NCBI GenBank assembly: GCA_900546225.1
Contig: URBZ01000001.1
Coordinates: forward strand, 62,001 to 126,000
Direction of reading: 5' to 3'
Source: an uncultured Rickettsiales bacterium
GTDB lineage: Bacteria; Pseudomonadota; Alphaproteobacteria; Rs-D84
DNA: 64,000 nucleotides
Shown: positions 23,622 through 33,309 of the stretch, in pieces
Position numbering within the stretch: position 1 is the stretch's first letter
Layout of the letters: each line of letters starts with the position of its first letter
The notes under the pieces: model-generated
Told to the model about the DNA's origin: nothing
Database searches by the model: none
The model's input: the letters and a program-made list of their open reading frames with translations, nothing else
Translations under genes and position numbers: made by a program

Positions 23622-25136
23622 TTATTCATCGCAACCATACATTCCGCATGGTTCAGTTGCTGAATATTCTTCGACAACAATCGGTGCGGCCTTGGCTTCT
23701 TCGGTATAGTGCGTTTCTTTGACGACACGCACACGACGGTTTGCCGCATTTGCAACGCCATCGGCGGTTGGCACAGCCAAATCTTCTTCGCCGGACGAAA
23801 CCGCAACAATCTGGCTGGCTGGGATGCCGTATTTAATCAGCATTTTCTGAACCGCCTCTGCACGACGGCCGCCCAACGCATAGTTATAATCCTTGCTGCC
23901 CATTGTGTCGGTATGTCCAACCACAGATACCTTGATATTCTTGTTATTCTGGGTTGCATCCGCCAATTTACGGATTAAATCCTGATATTCCGGCTTGATT
24001 GTCGCCTTGTTAAAATCAAAGCGGATTTCAAACACCTCTTCCATTACGTGTTGTTTGGGTTCCAGCGGAATCTGCTGAACCTTGATGATTGTCTTTTCAT
24101 TTGTTGCTGCCTGAATTTGATCCAAGCGCGCATTGATTGCCGCCAATTCTGCGCGCATAGCCATCATCATGTTGATAAATTCTTGGCGCGACACCAATTC
24201 ATCACCAATTTGTGGAATTTCTTGGGCCGCCGGCTGCTGAACACAATCAGCATTATTCACGTTATTGCCACAATCCGCCGCCAAAACCGCGGTGTTGTTG
24301 CTGTTAGACATGCTCTTGTCGCCACCGTAAATATTCTGGTTAAACACCACTGGTTGAACCGGCACTGGGTTTATCAAGTGTTGTGGAACATTTACGTTGT
24401 TCACGATAATAACCCCTTCGCGGGCACGACCCGCACCATTTACCGCGCGCAGTGAACGTGTATCTGGGTAATAATCGGTTGGAACATTGCTGGCGTTTGT
24501 GATGCGTGATTTAACCGCAACTGTTTCAGACGCCGTTGTTGTCGCAATGGCAGAATTCTGTTGTTTCGTGTTTACAATTTTGCCACCCTGACAATCGCGC
24601 AATGCGGTCAGTGTACGCTGGAAACGATCGCGACATTCACGTGCCGTGCCATCTTGGCCACTGGCCGCCGCCGACAACCAGCAATCAAATTTTGCCTGTG
24701 CCTCGGCCGCCAACTGTGGATTGGTTGTGGTCGCATCGTTTTTGAATTGTTCAATCAAATCGTTATACGCCGCCGACAATTCGAACGCGGTCTGCTGATC
24801 TTCGACCGGCCAATTATCCAATGTTTCTGGGAATGGCACTTCGCCACTGAATGCCGCCACGGCCTTTTGCGCGAACAGTTCGCCCATTTCGGAATACCCG
24901 CTGGTGCGTGCATTATAAATAGCATAAGAACGATAATTCATCGCCAACTGATTCAAAAAGGAATCCTGATGTGGTGCAGAATAAACGTCCAACTGTTCCA
25001 CATAGTCAACCGTCGGTGTGTCAATGGGTGCATAATCGTCATTTTTTTGACCCGCGCACGCCGCCAGTGCAACGACAGACGCCGCCATCATTATGCGTGA
25101 TATAATCCATGTTGATACACAAGATTTATTTTTCAT
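23622..25136 (-). CDS. OmpA/Pal-type peptidoglycan-associated lipoprotein
   Basis: 504 residues: a lipoprotein signal with lipobox LAAC, a long helical N-terminal domain, a linker, a short coiled coil (near MMAMRAELAAINARLDQIQ) and a C-terminal OmpA-like domain. The latter shows IRFDFNKATIKPEY, VVGHTDTMGSKDYN and the peptidoglycan-binding NRRVRV. Such proteins tether the outer membrane to the cell wall. AAAGGAA precedes the ATG at 25136. TTTACT and TATAAT with a 17-bp spacer lie upstream. Much longer than Pal, so a distinct family member. Confidence 0.88.
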   Translation of the reverse strand: MKNKSCVSTWIISRIMMAASVVALAACAGQKNDDYAPIDTPTVDYVEQLDVYSAPHQDSFLNQLAMNYRSYAIYNARTSGYSEMGELFAQKAVAAFSGEVPFPETLDNWPVEDQQTAFELSAAYNDLIEQFKNDATTTNPQLAAEAQAKFDCWLSAAASGQDGTARECRDRFQRTLTALRDCQGGKIVNTKQQNSAIATTTASETVAVKSRITNASNVPTDYYPDTRSLRAVNGAGRAREGVIIVNNVNVPQHLINPVPVQPVVFNQNIYGGDKSMSNSNNTAVLAADCGNNVNNADCVQQPAAQEIPQIGDELVSRQEFINMMMAMRAELAAINARLDQIQAATNEKTIIKVQQIPLEPKQHVMEEVFEIRFDFNKATIKPEYQDLIRKLADATQNNKNIKVSVVGHTDTMGSKDYNYALGGRRAEAVQKMLIKYGIPASQIVAVSSGEEDLAVPTADGVANAANRRVRVVKETHYTEEAKAAPIVVEEYSATEPCGMYGCDE

Positions 25137-25195
25137 GAAAAATTCCTTTCTATAATCCAGCATATTATACGATTTTTCACCATATGAGTAAAGCA

Positions 25196-25227
25196 AAAAA
25201 ACAGTCCCACGCGGGGACTGTTTTTTA
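25196..25227 (-). terminator. Terminator of the 263-residue exported protein gene
   Basis: ACAGTCCC/GGGGACTGT stem with A-run left and T6 right; it overlaps the stop region of the gene. Confidence 0.85.
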
Positions 25228-26016
25228 TTTATCTGCAAATTGTGACACGATTGCGCCCAACGACGACATTCCGCCACCACTGCTGAGTCCGCTGACCGTT
25301 TCCATAATTGAACTGGTGTTTGTTTTCTGACCCAATCCACCAACCGTGCTGGTTAAAAATTCACCCCACATCGCACGCTTCTTCGCCGACAGACGCGCGT
25401 TGCTGCAATTTTCAATTTTCGACATCAACTTTATCGCCATTGTCGCTTCTGGCTTGGTATAATCACTCTCGGAAAAATCAATCAAATTAAATATATCATA
25501 AATATCAGAAACCGTCTTTTTATTCTTGCACGCCTGTGACCCGTCGTCGCAATACGATGCAACCGATGCCTTTGGAAACTGATACCAGACCATATTTTTA
25601 TCATTGGCCGAACCGAAATTATCATAGCAAACCAAATCGCCATCATCACCATTCAGTGTTGTACGCACCGCCATTTGATAACCCGTCCCCCCTGGGCACG
25701 GCATACGCCCCAGTGCGCGTTTGGCATCATCAGATGTCATTTCGCCAACCTTGGCCCACTCTTTCATAGTGTTGTTCACGAACGTGATTTCTCGGGACTC
25801 GGGGATGCATTCTTGGGTTAATTCACGTTGTTTTTCATTCAGTCGTTGAACCCCTCTGACCAAACCCAACACGGTTGGCACTAAACTGGCCCCTGTGTCC
25901 TGAACAGATGCGGCCTGTGTTGCAACGGGCGCGGCCTTTTTAATAGTAACCGCAGCCGGCGCGGACGACACCGCACAGGAAATCATACACATAAAAATCA
26001 GCAGTTTTTTATTCAT
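25225..26016 (-). CDS. Exported protein of unknown function
   Basis: 263 residues with a signal peptide (cleavage near APA, residue 21). The mature protein holds six or more Cys (ECIP, MPCPGG, VCYDN, YCDDGSQAC, ENCSN) and a Gly/Ser-rich C-terminus with SGLSSGGGMSSLG. A TATAAT box lies 13 nt before the ATG, giving a very short leader with GAGAG. It is divergent from lptC. No family recognised. Confidence 0.65.
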   Translation of the reverse strand: MNKKLLIFMCMISCAVSSAPAAVTIKKAAPVATQAASVQDTGASLVPTVLGLVRGVQRLNEKQRELTQECIPESREITFVNNTMKEWAKVGEMTSDDAKRALGRMPCPGGTGYQMAVRTTLNGDDGDLVCYDNFGSANDKNMVWYQFPKASVASYCDDGSQACKNKKTVSDIYDIFNLIDFSESDYTKPEATMAIKLMSKIENCSNARLSAKKRAMWGEFLTSTVGGLGQKTNTSSIMETVSGLSSGGGMSSLGAIVSQFADK

Positions 26017-26102
26017 CTCTCGTGCCTGTATTATAACATAAAAAAATTATTGAATAAATATAAAAATTGCTTTTTGTGTTCGGGCGCGCTAAACTGGACA
26101 CC

Positions 26103-26582
26103 GTGCAAGGCGATAGACGTAGTTTTATTATATTTACTAAACACAGACGATTACAGCGTCTGTGGCAGTTTTTCTTTACCGGTTGGGGTCTGGTAATGGT
26201 GGCGGCGTTGGTCGCGGGTTCACTGTTTACCAAGCAATTATTGTGGACGCCCATCACCGCAATCAATATGACCGACATCGTCAGCAATCAATTCAAAATG
26301 TCAAACGCGGTATTCGCCGGCACGGACACAAATGGCGAACCGTTCAAGATTCGCGCCGCATCCGGCCGCCAAGAATACGGTAAACCCGACATTATATTCT
26401 TGGAATCCGTATCCGGCACGGTCGTCCGCAAGAGTGGCGACACCAAAATAACCGATAATATTCGCGCCCAAACGGGAAAATACAATCGACGCAACAAGAC
26501 CGTTACACTGATGGGCAATGTCCGCATTGATTCCAGCAACGGCGACAAAATTTTAACAGACGAATTGGTGGTAAAATTATGA
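26103..26582 (+). CDS. lptC: LPS export protein LptC
   Basis: LptC anchors the periplasmic bridge that carries LPS from LptBFG to LptA. The product has one N-terminal membrane helix (around WGLVMVAALVAGSLF) and a beta-jellyroll domain with the alternating pattern ending in NVRIDSSNGDKILTDELVV. The start is uncertain: GTG at 26103 (159 residues) sits 8 nt after a TAAACT -10-like box paired with TTGCTT, which would be leaderless; upstream TTG and GTG codons are in frame. It overlaps lptB by 4 bp. No lptA lies between them, unlike in many proteobacteria. Confidence 0.8.
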   Translation: MQGDRRSFIIFTKHRRLQRLWQFFFTGWGLVMVAALVAGSLFTKQLLWTPITAINMTDIVSNQFKMSNAVFAGTDTNGEPFKIRAASGRQEYGKPDIIFLESVSGTVVRKSGDTKITDNIRAQTGKYNRRNKTVTLMGNVRIDSSNGDKILTDELVVKL

Positions 26583-27307
26583 AACAATCCGTATTACGCA
26601 TTGAACACTTGTCTAAATCATACGGCAAACGTATGGTTATTCGCGATATTTCCATGATTGCACGTCAGGGCGAATCGGTTGGGTTACTGGGCCCAAATGG
26701 CGCGGGCAAAACCACGGCATTTTACTGCATCACGGGCCAGTTGGCGGCAACCGGTGGCCAGATTTTCCTGAACTCTCAGGACATAACACACCTGCCGTTT
26801 TATCAACGGGCACGCCTGCACATCGGTTACCTGCCCCAGGAAAACAGCGTATTTCGCGGGCTGACCGTCGAACAAAATATTCTGTCTATTTTAGAGGTGG
26901 TCGAACCAGACCGTAAAAAACGTCGCCAGAAATTGGACGCACTGTTGGACGAATTTTCCATATCGTCCCTGCGTCACAGTCCGGCAACAGCCCTGTCGGG
27001 TGGTGAACGTCGCCGCGTTGAAATCGCGCGTGCATTGGCAAATGACCCTAAATTTATTCTGCTGGACGAACCATTCGCCGGCATTGACCCAATCGCGGTG
27101 AATGAAATCCGTACATTGGTATCCCAACTGAAAAACCGCGGTCTGGGCGTGATTATTACCGACCACAACGTGCGCGAAACACTGGGCATTACCGACCGCA
27201 GTTATGTGTTGCACGACGGAAAAATCCTGAAACACGGTACAACCGACGAAATTATTCAGGACGAAATGGTTAAAAAGGTATATCTGGGCGAAGATTTTAC
27301 TATGTAA
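26579..27307 (+). CDS. lptB: LPS export ABC transporter ATPase LptB
   Basis: LptB powers LPS extraction from the inner membrane with LptFG. The 242-residue protein shows Walker A GPNGAGKTT, the Q-loop YLPQENSVFRGLTVEQN typical of LptB, the signature LSGGERRR, Walker B LLDEPFAGIDP and the switch His in ITDHNVRETL. The start overlaps lptC (ATGA). Confidence 0.96.
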   Translation: MKQSVLRIEHLSKSYGKRMVIRDISMIARQGESVGLLGPNGAGKTTAFYCITGQLAATGGQIFLNSQDITHLPFYQRARLHIGYLPQENSVFRGLTVEQNILSILEVVEPDRKKRRQKLDALLDEFSISSLRHSPATALSGGERRRVEIARALANDPKFILLDEPFAGIDPIAVNEIRTLVSQLKNRGLGVIITDHNVRETLGITDRSYVLHDGKILKHGTTDEIIQDEMVKKVYLGEDFTM

Positions 27308-27320
27308 GATTTCCCAAAAC

Positions 27321-27352
27321 AAAAAACACCGCCGAACGGCGGTGTTTTTTTT
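27321..27352 (+). terminator. Bidirectional terminator between lptB and carD
   Basis: ACACCGCC/GGCGGTGT stem with A6 on the left and T8 on the right. Confidence 0.9.
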
Positions 27353-27370
27353 ACCCAAAACTTATGTTGC

Positions 27371-27937
27371 TTATTCGGATTCCTCGTCCATATCTTCGTC
27401 ATCGTCGTCGTTTTCAACGGCATTCAGGTCAATTTCCTTTGGCACGCCCAGAATGTCTTCTATCTTGTCGGATGCGGCATCCAAATCAATCTTGTGCAAG
27501 ACGGCAAATTCCTGTGCCATACGTTCCAACGCACGCAAATACAACTGGCGTGCAGAAAACGTCATCGTATCCGCCGCCGTACGACGTTGCAGGTCACGTA
27601 CAACCTCTGCCAATTTCATTGGGTCGCCAGAATTGATGTTTTCTTCGTACTGTGCGGCACGACGCGCCCAAATCATACGCTTTGCACCGGCCTTGCCCTT
27701 GGCTGACGCGATTGCCTCGTCCATCTTTTTGGCGGTGGTCAACGGGCGCAACCCAGAAATTTCCGCACGTTCAATCGGCACGCGCAATGTCATATGATTG
27801 CGTTCAAATTCGATGACCAACATCTTTATTTTCTGGTCGCCAATCGTTTGTTCTTCGGTACGAACCAACTTGCCCACGCCCTGCGTTGGGTACACAACAT
27901 ATTGACCGGCCTTAAAATCTAATTTCTTACTTGGCAT
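27371..27937 (-). CDS. carD: CarD family transcriptional regulator
   Basis: CarD/CdnL proteins bind the RNA polymerase beta subunit and stabilise open complexes, chiefly at rRNA promoters. The 188-residue protein has the N-terminal Tudor-like RID (FKAGQYVVYPTQGVGKL, about 8-65) and a C-terminal helical DNA-binding domain with MIWARRAAQYEENINSGD and an acidic tail rich in Asp/Glu. AAAGGG lies 8 nt before the ATG. Confidence 0.93.
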   Translation of the reverse strand: MPSKKLDFKAGQYVVYPTQGVGKLVRTEEQTIGDQKIKMLVIEFERNHMTLRVPIERAEISGLRPLTTAKKMDEAIASAKGKAGAKRMIWARRAAQYEENINSGDPMKLAEVVRDLQRRTAADTMTFSARQLYLRALERMAQEFAVLHKIDLDAASDKIEDILGVPKEIDLNAVENDDDDEDMDEESE

Positions 27938-28015
27938 AATAGACCCTTTGCGGTTGCCATTCTCTCTGTCCCACGCATTATATCACAAAAAAACCAGAAA
28001 AACAAATAATTGACT

Positions 28016-28047
28016 AAAAAAATAAACGCCCCACGCGGGGGCGTTAT
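28016..28047 (-). terminator. Terminator of the Cys-rich exported protein at 28050
   Basis: AACGCCCC/GGGGCGTT stem preceded by A-rich sequence that is the T tract on the minus strand. Confidence 0.8.
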
Positions 28048-28049
28048 TC

Positions 28050-28598
28050 TTATCGCAGTACACCGCGACGCATTGTTGGCCCGCGTCGTACCGCCGAACC
28101 GCGTGTTCCTGTTGTTGCATCAACAGACATTGTACACACCCATTCGTCGTTCTGCAAAATTGCGGTCTGACCATCTGGGCAATCTGGCTTTTCCAAACGC
28201 CATGCAAAGCAACTGCCCTTTTGATATGATTGATATGTCGCATTGTCCGCACCATCACGGGTATACGCACCATATTCAGGATTCCAAATGCCCGCCGCTT
28301 CGCCGCCACACCATTTGCGTGCACCAAAGCAATCAATGCAATTTCCATCTTTGTCACAAATCTGATCCGGCGCAGCGGTCGAAACATATCCACTGTTTGC
28401 CGATTTCCCATCGCCCATCATTTTGCCGGTTTCCAAATCGCGACACCACAGCTTTTCACATTCCTGCGTCTTGACGCCATCGGTTGTGGTTGTGCGCGAC
28501 GATAAAACATACCCCGCACCACACGACGTGAACTTTGCCGCATCAGCCGCGCAAATCACGCCAACCAGCATTAAAAACGAGCAAATAATTTTTTTCAT
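28050..28598 (-). CDS. Exported Cys-rich protein
   Basis: 182 residues with a signal peptide (cleavage near ADA, residue 20). The mature part begins with a TSCGAGYVL motif and has about ten further Cys (CEKLWC, ICDKDGNCIDC, KWCGG, CFAW, DCPDG, WVCTM), and ends in an Arg-rich tail. It has its own terminator. The 'CxxGY' opening recalls short Cys-rich surface domains; function is unknown. Confidence 0.7.
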   Translation of the reverse strand: MKKIICSFLMLVGVICAADAAKFTSCGAGYVLSSRTTTTDGVKTQECEKLWCRDLETGKMMGDGKSANSGYVSTAAPDQICDKDGNCIDCFGARKWCGGEAAGIWNPEYGAYTRDGADNATYQSYQKGSCFAWRLEKPDCPDGQTAILQNDEWVCTMSVDATTGTRGSAVRRGPTMRRGVLR

Positions 28599-28659
28599 AT
28601 CTGTTTCTCTCTTGTCCCAGACATTTTACACGATTTTATAGCAAAATCCAAATTGTTTT

Positions 28660-29088
28660 TTACTGGCCCAATCCCGCTGGGGTAAAGCGGCCAATATTGT
28701 TAAACAATTCTTGCAATGCGTTCAGTTCAATCGCCGCTGGAATTTCTGTTTCACCATCGGCAATCACAACATCTGGCAAATCGGCATCGTGCAAGACCTG
28801 TGTTTTAACCACACGGTCACCACGCACCCACGCCAGCAAGACGGTCTTGTTATCATACGTTTTTGGCAATGGCCCGCGATAGTTTTCGTCCGCGCCATAA
28901 TACACCCACACGTCATCGCCATAGATTGTTTTAACCTGTGGCGCACCAATTTTGTCCTGTAACTGGGCGGTGGTTTTAATTTCAGACGCCACCGTGTCCA
29001 AATCAGACGGAAAAACATACCCACGATGTTTGGTCTGGAACGTGCACCCCGCCAGTGCGATTAAACAAATTGCGATTATTTTTTTCAT
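28660..29088 (-). CDS. bamE: Outer-membrane assembly lipoprotein BamE (SmpA/OmlA)
   Basis: BamE is the small lipoprotein of the BAM complex that inserts beta-barrels. The 142-residue product has lipobox LAGC (Cys15), the conserved early segment RGYVFP, then QLQDKIGAPQ, YGDDVWVYYG, and the C-terminal LFNNIGRFTP seen in alphaproteobacterial members. It starts 5 nt after the nifJ stop with GAGGGG as ribosome site, so it is cotranscribed with nifJ, an unusual pairing. Confidence 0.85.
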   Translation of the reverse strand: MKKIIAICLIALAGCTFQTKHRGYVFPSDLDTVASEIKTTAQLQDKIGAPQVKTIYGDDVWVYYGADENYRGPLPKTYDNKTVLLAWVRGDRVVKTQVLHDADLPDVVIADGETEIPAAIELNALQELFNNIGRFTPAGLGQ

Positions 29089-29093
29089 ATGGA

Positions 29094-32000
29094 TTACCCC
29101 TCGCCGTTTTCTTTGGTTTGATTTGCCGCGTTCATCATTGCGAAATGCGCGATGTACTTTTTCAGTTCACTCTTGTACCGATTGTTTTCCTTGGCAAATT
29201 CAACCAATCTGTCAAAGTTCGGATTTGCCGCGCGCGCCGCGCCGAAACGACTCTCGGTCTTCAAGAAATCTTCCAATGGCGTTGGATTATCAATATTTGA
29301 ATCCAGCGTCAATGGATTGCGTCCCGCATCAATCAAGCGTGGGTCAAAACGATACAGTGGCCATGCACCGGTCTGAACCAGTTGCGTTTGGTGCTGAACC
29401 CCATTTTGCAATGCAAATCCATGCGCAATACATGGTGCATACGCCAGAATCACCGATGGGCCGGGGAAACTTTCGGCCTCGCGGAATGCGCGAATCGCCT
29501 GAACAGGATTCGCACCCAACGCGATTTGCGCAACGTACGCGCCCGACATCATCGCCATCATACCCAAATCTTTCTTGGCATGTTCCTTGCCACCAATGGC
29601 AAATTTCATACTGGCGGCAAATGGGGTGGATTTAGATTGCTGGCCACCGGTATTCGAATACCCTTCGGTGTCCAGAACCAAAACATTCACATTTTCACCA
29701 CTGTGCAAAATATGATCCAACCCACCATATCCGATATCATATGCCCAACCATCACCGCCGACAATCCATACAGATTTGGTCACCATTTCGCCCAACAAAC
29801 TTTCCGCCAATCGTGCACGCGGGCCATCTGTTTTCGCCAATTTTTTACGCAACATTTCTGCGTTTGCACGTTGACGCACAGGGTCTGTTTCTGCAAACAT
29901 TGCGTCAACATTTGGAATATTCAATTCAAACAGCAGGCCACGCAACGTGTCACGCTTTTGATTCAGTGCCAAACGCATACCCAAACCGTATTCCGCATTG
30001 TCTTCGAACAATGAATTAGACCACGCCGGCCCGCGACCATTCGCATCACGTGTCCATGGCGTAGTTGGCAAATTCGCACCATAAATCGACGAACAACCCG
30101 TTGCATTCGCAACAACCATACGGTCACCAAACAGGTGCGCCATCATTTTCACATACGGCGTTTCGCCACAGCCCGCACATGCCCCTGGAAATTCAAAATA
30201 ATGCGGCAACAGTTCGACATGCTTTGGAATATTCAAATTCAATTTTTCACGCGGGACATCTGGCAATTTCACAACCGCATCAAACGCGCGTTGGTTTTCC
30301 GCCGCAACATCGCGTGCCGGTTTCATCGCCAATGCCGCCACAGGACAGTTTTTAACGCACACACCACACCCTGTGCAGTCCGCCGCCGAAATCGCCAACG
30401 TGTAATACATGTCCGGCCCCAGTTCTGGCGTCTTCATCGGCACAACAATAACGCCCGCCGCACGCGCCGCGTCAACCTGTGCGGCACTCAGTGCCTTGAT
30501 ACGAATCGCCGCATGTGGGCACAGCATTGAACATTTGCCACACTGAATACATTTTTCCAAATCGCACGTTGCAACCCGATCAGACACCGCGCGTTTTTCA
30601 TACTTTGACGTTCCAACCGGATATTGACCCGCGCCAAATTCACCGCCCACGCGGAAACGCGATACAGGAATCGCATCACCACGCTGCGCCGCCATTTCAC
30701 CCAACGTGCCCGCGATTTCCGCCGGCGCGTCCGCCGTCATTGCCGGCACAAAATCAGGTGCGAAATTCGACACAGACGACGGCAATACGTACTGGTGCAA
30801 ATACTCGGCTGCCTTGTCCACCGCGGCCCAGTTTGCCTGAACAATTTCCATACCTTTTTTCTTGTACGTTTTTTCAATCGCAACCTTGGCCGATTTTGCC
30901 GCAACCGCCGGATCAATAATCTGGGTCAGGTTAAAGAAGTTCAACATGATAAACGTATTGATACGATTACCCAATCCCAATTCCGCCGCCGCGCCATTCG
31001 CGTCCAAGAAATACACATTCGCACGCAGACGCAACAAATGTTCCTGTGTTTCACGTGGCAGATTTGCGAACGCAACATCGGGCGACATCGACGTATTTAT
31101 CATAACCGTACCGCCCGCACGCAACCCACGGAACACATCAAAGCGTTGCGCAATCATAAAGTTTGAAACACTGATAAAATCGGCAACCTCTATCAAATAC
31201 TGACTTTTAATTGGCGCATCAGAAAAACGAACATGCGACGCGGTCAGCCCGCCCGATTTTTTCGAATCATATACCGCATACGACTGTGGATACAGGTCTG
31301 AATTTTCACCAACAATTTTTACAATATTTTTAACCGCACCAACCGTACCATCAGAACCAATACCGTACAGAATCGCGGTCTTGAAATTTTCCGCCTGAAC
31401 CGCGAACGCGGGGTCTGTTTTCAGGGACAATCCCGACAAATCATCATCAATACCAACCGTGAAATTGTGATGCAATGTGTCGCGCATCAGATTTTCATAC
31501 ACGGCCTTGACATCACGGGGCTTAAATTCTTTTGACCCCAAACCATACCGGCCACCAAATACCGCCGCCGCATCGCCAACAACGGTTTTAACGTCTTGGT
31601 ACAACGGTTCACCAATCGCCCCAGGTTCTTTTGTTCTGTCCAGAACTGCAATACGTTTAACAGATTTCGGCAACGCCGCACGGAACGCATCGGTCGGGAA
31701 CGGACGATACAAATGCACCTTGATCAATCCCAAACCACGTGGCAAGAATGGCAAAGTTTCCTCTATCGTTTCGCACGCACTGCCCATTGCGACAATGACA
31801 TTTTCGGCATTTGGGTCACCAACATAGTCCACCAAATGATACGCGCGCCCCGTCAGTTTTGCGAACTTGTCCATGCATTCCTGAACAATTTCTGGCGTCG
31901 CCGCGTACAGTGGATTGGCGGCCTCGCGTCCCTGAAAGTACACATCAGGATTTTGCGCCGTACCGCGAATCGTTGGTGCATCGGGTGTCATACCACGTGC

Positions 32001-32606
32001 ACGATTTTCCAAAACCAAATCGTCCGGAATCATTTCACGCAACACATCATCGCTGATTCTGTCCAAACGGGATTCTTCGTGACTGGTGCGGAAACCATCA
32101 AAGAAATGCAAGAACGGCACACGTGCGCGCAACGTTGCCGCATGCGCGATTGCCGCCATATCAGACGCCTGTTGCACATTATGACTGGACAACAATGCGA
32201 ACCCAGTACTGCGCACAGACATAACATCACTGTGGTCGCCAAAGATTGACAACGCATGTGTTGCCAATGCGCGCGCCGCCACATGCATAACAAACGGTGT
32301 CTGTTCGCCGGCGATTTTGTACATATTTGGAATCATCAGCAACAATCCCTGTGACGCGGTAAATGTTGTTGCCAGCGCGCCCATCTGCAACGCACCATGC
32401 ATTGCGCCGGCCGCCCCGCCCTCGGACTGCATTTCAATAATCTGTGGAATTGCACCCCATATGTTTTTCTTGTGCTGGAACGACCATTCGTCCGCCAATT
32501 CACCCATAGTGCTGCTGGGGGTGATGGGATAAATTGCGGCAAAGTCCACACATCTGTATGCGACGTCGGCCGCGGCCCAGTTTCCATCAACAATTAAATT
32601 CGCCAT
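29094..32606 (-). CDS. nifJ: Pyruvate:ferredoxin (flavodoxin) oxidoreductase
   Basis: This enzyme oxidises pyruvate with CoA to acetyl-CoA and CO2, passing electrons to ferredoxin or flavodoxin; it is oxygen-sensitive and marks anaerobic metabolism. The single 1,170-residue chain has the domains in the usual order: N-terminal TPP domain (ITPSSTMGELADEW), domain II, gamma-type domain, two 4Fe-4S clusters (CIQCGKCSMLCP and CTGCGVCVKNCP) and the C-terminal TPP domain with CAGCGETPY, the cluster ligand Cys in ATGCSSIYGAN, and GGDGWAYDIGYGG. AAAGG lies 7 nt before the ATG. Confidence 0.98.
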   Translation of the reverse strand: MANLIVDGNWAAADVAYRCVDFAAIYPITPSSTMGELADEWSFQHKKNIWGAIPQIIEMQSEGGAAGAMHGALQMGALATTFTASQGLLLMIPNMYKIAGEQTPFVMHVAARALATHALSIFGDHSDVMSVRSTGFALLSSHNVQQASDMAAIAHAATLRARVPFLHFFDGFRTSHEESRLDRISDDVLREMIPDDLVLENRARGMTPDAPTIRGTAQNPDVYFQGREAANPLYAATPEIVQECMDKFAKLTGRAYHLVDYVGDPNAENVIVAMGSACETIEETLPFLPRGLGLIKVHLYRPFPTDAFRAALPKSVKRIAVLDRTKEPGAIGEPLYQDVKTVVGDAAAVFGGRYGLGSKEFKPRDVKAVYENLMRDTLHHNFTVGIDDDLSGLSLKTDPAFAVQAENFKTAILYGIGSDGTVGAVKNIVKIVGENSDLYPQSYAVYDSKKSGGLTASHVRFSDAPIKSQYLIEVADFISVSNFMIAQRFDVFRGLRAGGTVMINTSMSPDVAFANLPRETQEHLLRLRANVYFLDANGAAAELGLGNRINTFIMLNFFNLTQIIDPAVAAKSAKVAIEKTYKKKGMEIVQANWAAVDKAAEYLHQYVLPSSVSNFAPDFVPAMTADAPAEIAGTLGEMAAQRGDAIPVSRFRVGGEFGAGQYPVGTSKYEKRAVSDRVATCDLEKCIQCGKCSMLCPHAAIRIKALSAAQVDAARAAGVIVVPMKTPELGPDMYYTLAISAADCTGCGVCVKNCPVAALAMKPARDVAAENQRAFDAVVKLPDVPREKLNLNIPKHVELLPHYFEFPGACAGCGETPYVKMMAHLFGDRMVVANATGCSSIYGANLPTTPWTRDANGRGPAWSNSLFEDNAEYGLGMRLALNQKRDTLRGLLFELNIPNVDAMFAETDPVRQRANAEMLRKKLAKTDGPRARLAESLLGEMVTKSVWIVGGDGWAYDIGYGGLDHILHSGENVNVLVLDTEGYSNTGGQQSKSTPFAASMKFAIGGKEHAKKDLGMMAMMSGAYVAQIALGANPVQAIRAFREAESFPGPSVILAYAPCIAHGFALQNGVQHQTQLVQTGAWPLYRFDPRLIDAGRNPLTLDSNIDNPTPLEDFLKTESRFGAARAANPNFDRLVEFAKENNRYKSELKKYIAHFAMMNAANQTKENGEG

Positions 32607-32699
32607 GATACCTTTCCCTTGTGTACGTTTTTTGTTTTATTTCTGGCGAAATCATACCGCGATTTTTAATCCAAGGCAAGATTATACTTACATTTAACA

Positions 32700-32728
32700 T
32701 TGACAAAATTCATATTTTGTATTACACT
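32700..32728 (+). promoter_or_regulatory. Promoter of the 166-residue gene
   Basis: TTGACA (32700-32705) and TACACT (32723-32728), spacer 17 bp; predicted leader about 30 nt. Confidence 0.8.
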
Positions 32729-32764
32729 ACGTCCCCCAATATGAAGTTCAGAGAGGTATCGATT

Positions 32765-33265
32765 ATGAAAAACGGAAATATTATAGAGATTTGCCCAGGG
32801 TCGTTTCTGGACACAGCATTTGCCGGCGTTACGCCCGCAAAAACGGCAAACCCACTTGCACGCCATGACAACTTTGTCCGTGGCACTGACATTTATATTT
32901 TGGATTCATTTGCCAGCAAAACAAAAATGAAAAATGCCGCATTTGTACGCCGTATCAAGGACGCCATCGCCGATGCACGCGACGTTTTAAGTGGCGGCTT
33001 TATGGACGTAATTCCAACAAATTGGAAAATTGCACGCGATTGGAATCGCCCACATATTGACGTCTATGTAAATTGCCCAGACGCCACACTGACCGACAAT
33101 GCGCGCGCCGCATTGGCCGAATTGGCACGCGCGGCCGCCGCGGGCGTAAAAATCACAGTACACGTCACCGGCAATCAAGCCAGCGCGATTGCACGTGCAT
33201 TATTGGCAATGGAAAGATTCAGTGCCAACCGCACATTTCACAACACAACAACAAAACAGCGGTAA
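32765..33265 (+). CDS. Protein of unknown function, 166 residues
   Basis: No signal peptide or membrane helix. The N-terminal half contains GSFLDTAFAGVTPAKTANPLARHDN; the C-terminal half is Ala-rich and helical (ARAALAELARAAAAG), followed by VKITVHVTGNQASAIARALLAMERF. The ATG at 32765 has AGAGG 8 nt upstream; an in-frame ATG at 32741 has no site. It has its own promoter and terminator and so is a monocistronic gene. No family recognised. Confidence 0.75.
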   Translation: MKNGNIIEICPGSFLDTAFAGVTPAKTANPLARHDNFVRGTDIYILDSFASKTKMKNAAFVRRIKDAIADARDVLSGGFMDVIPTNWKIARDWNRPHIDVYVNCPDATLTDNARAALAELARAAAAGVKITVHVTGNQASAIARALLAMERFSANRTFHNTTTKQR

Positions 33266-33280
33266 TAACCAGTGGCAATA

Positions 33281-33309
33281 AAAAAAACGGGGCAACGCCC
33301 CGTTTTTTA
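33281..33309 (+). terminator. Bidirectional terminator
   Basis: ACGGGGC/GCCCCGT stem with A7 left and T6 right, serving the 166-residue gene and the convergent protease gene. Confidence 0.9.
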
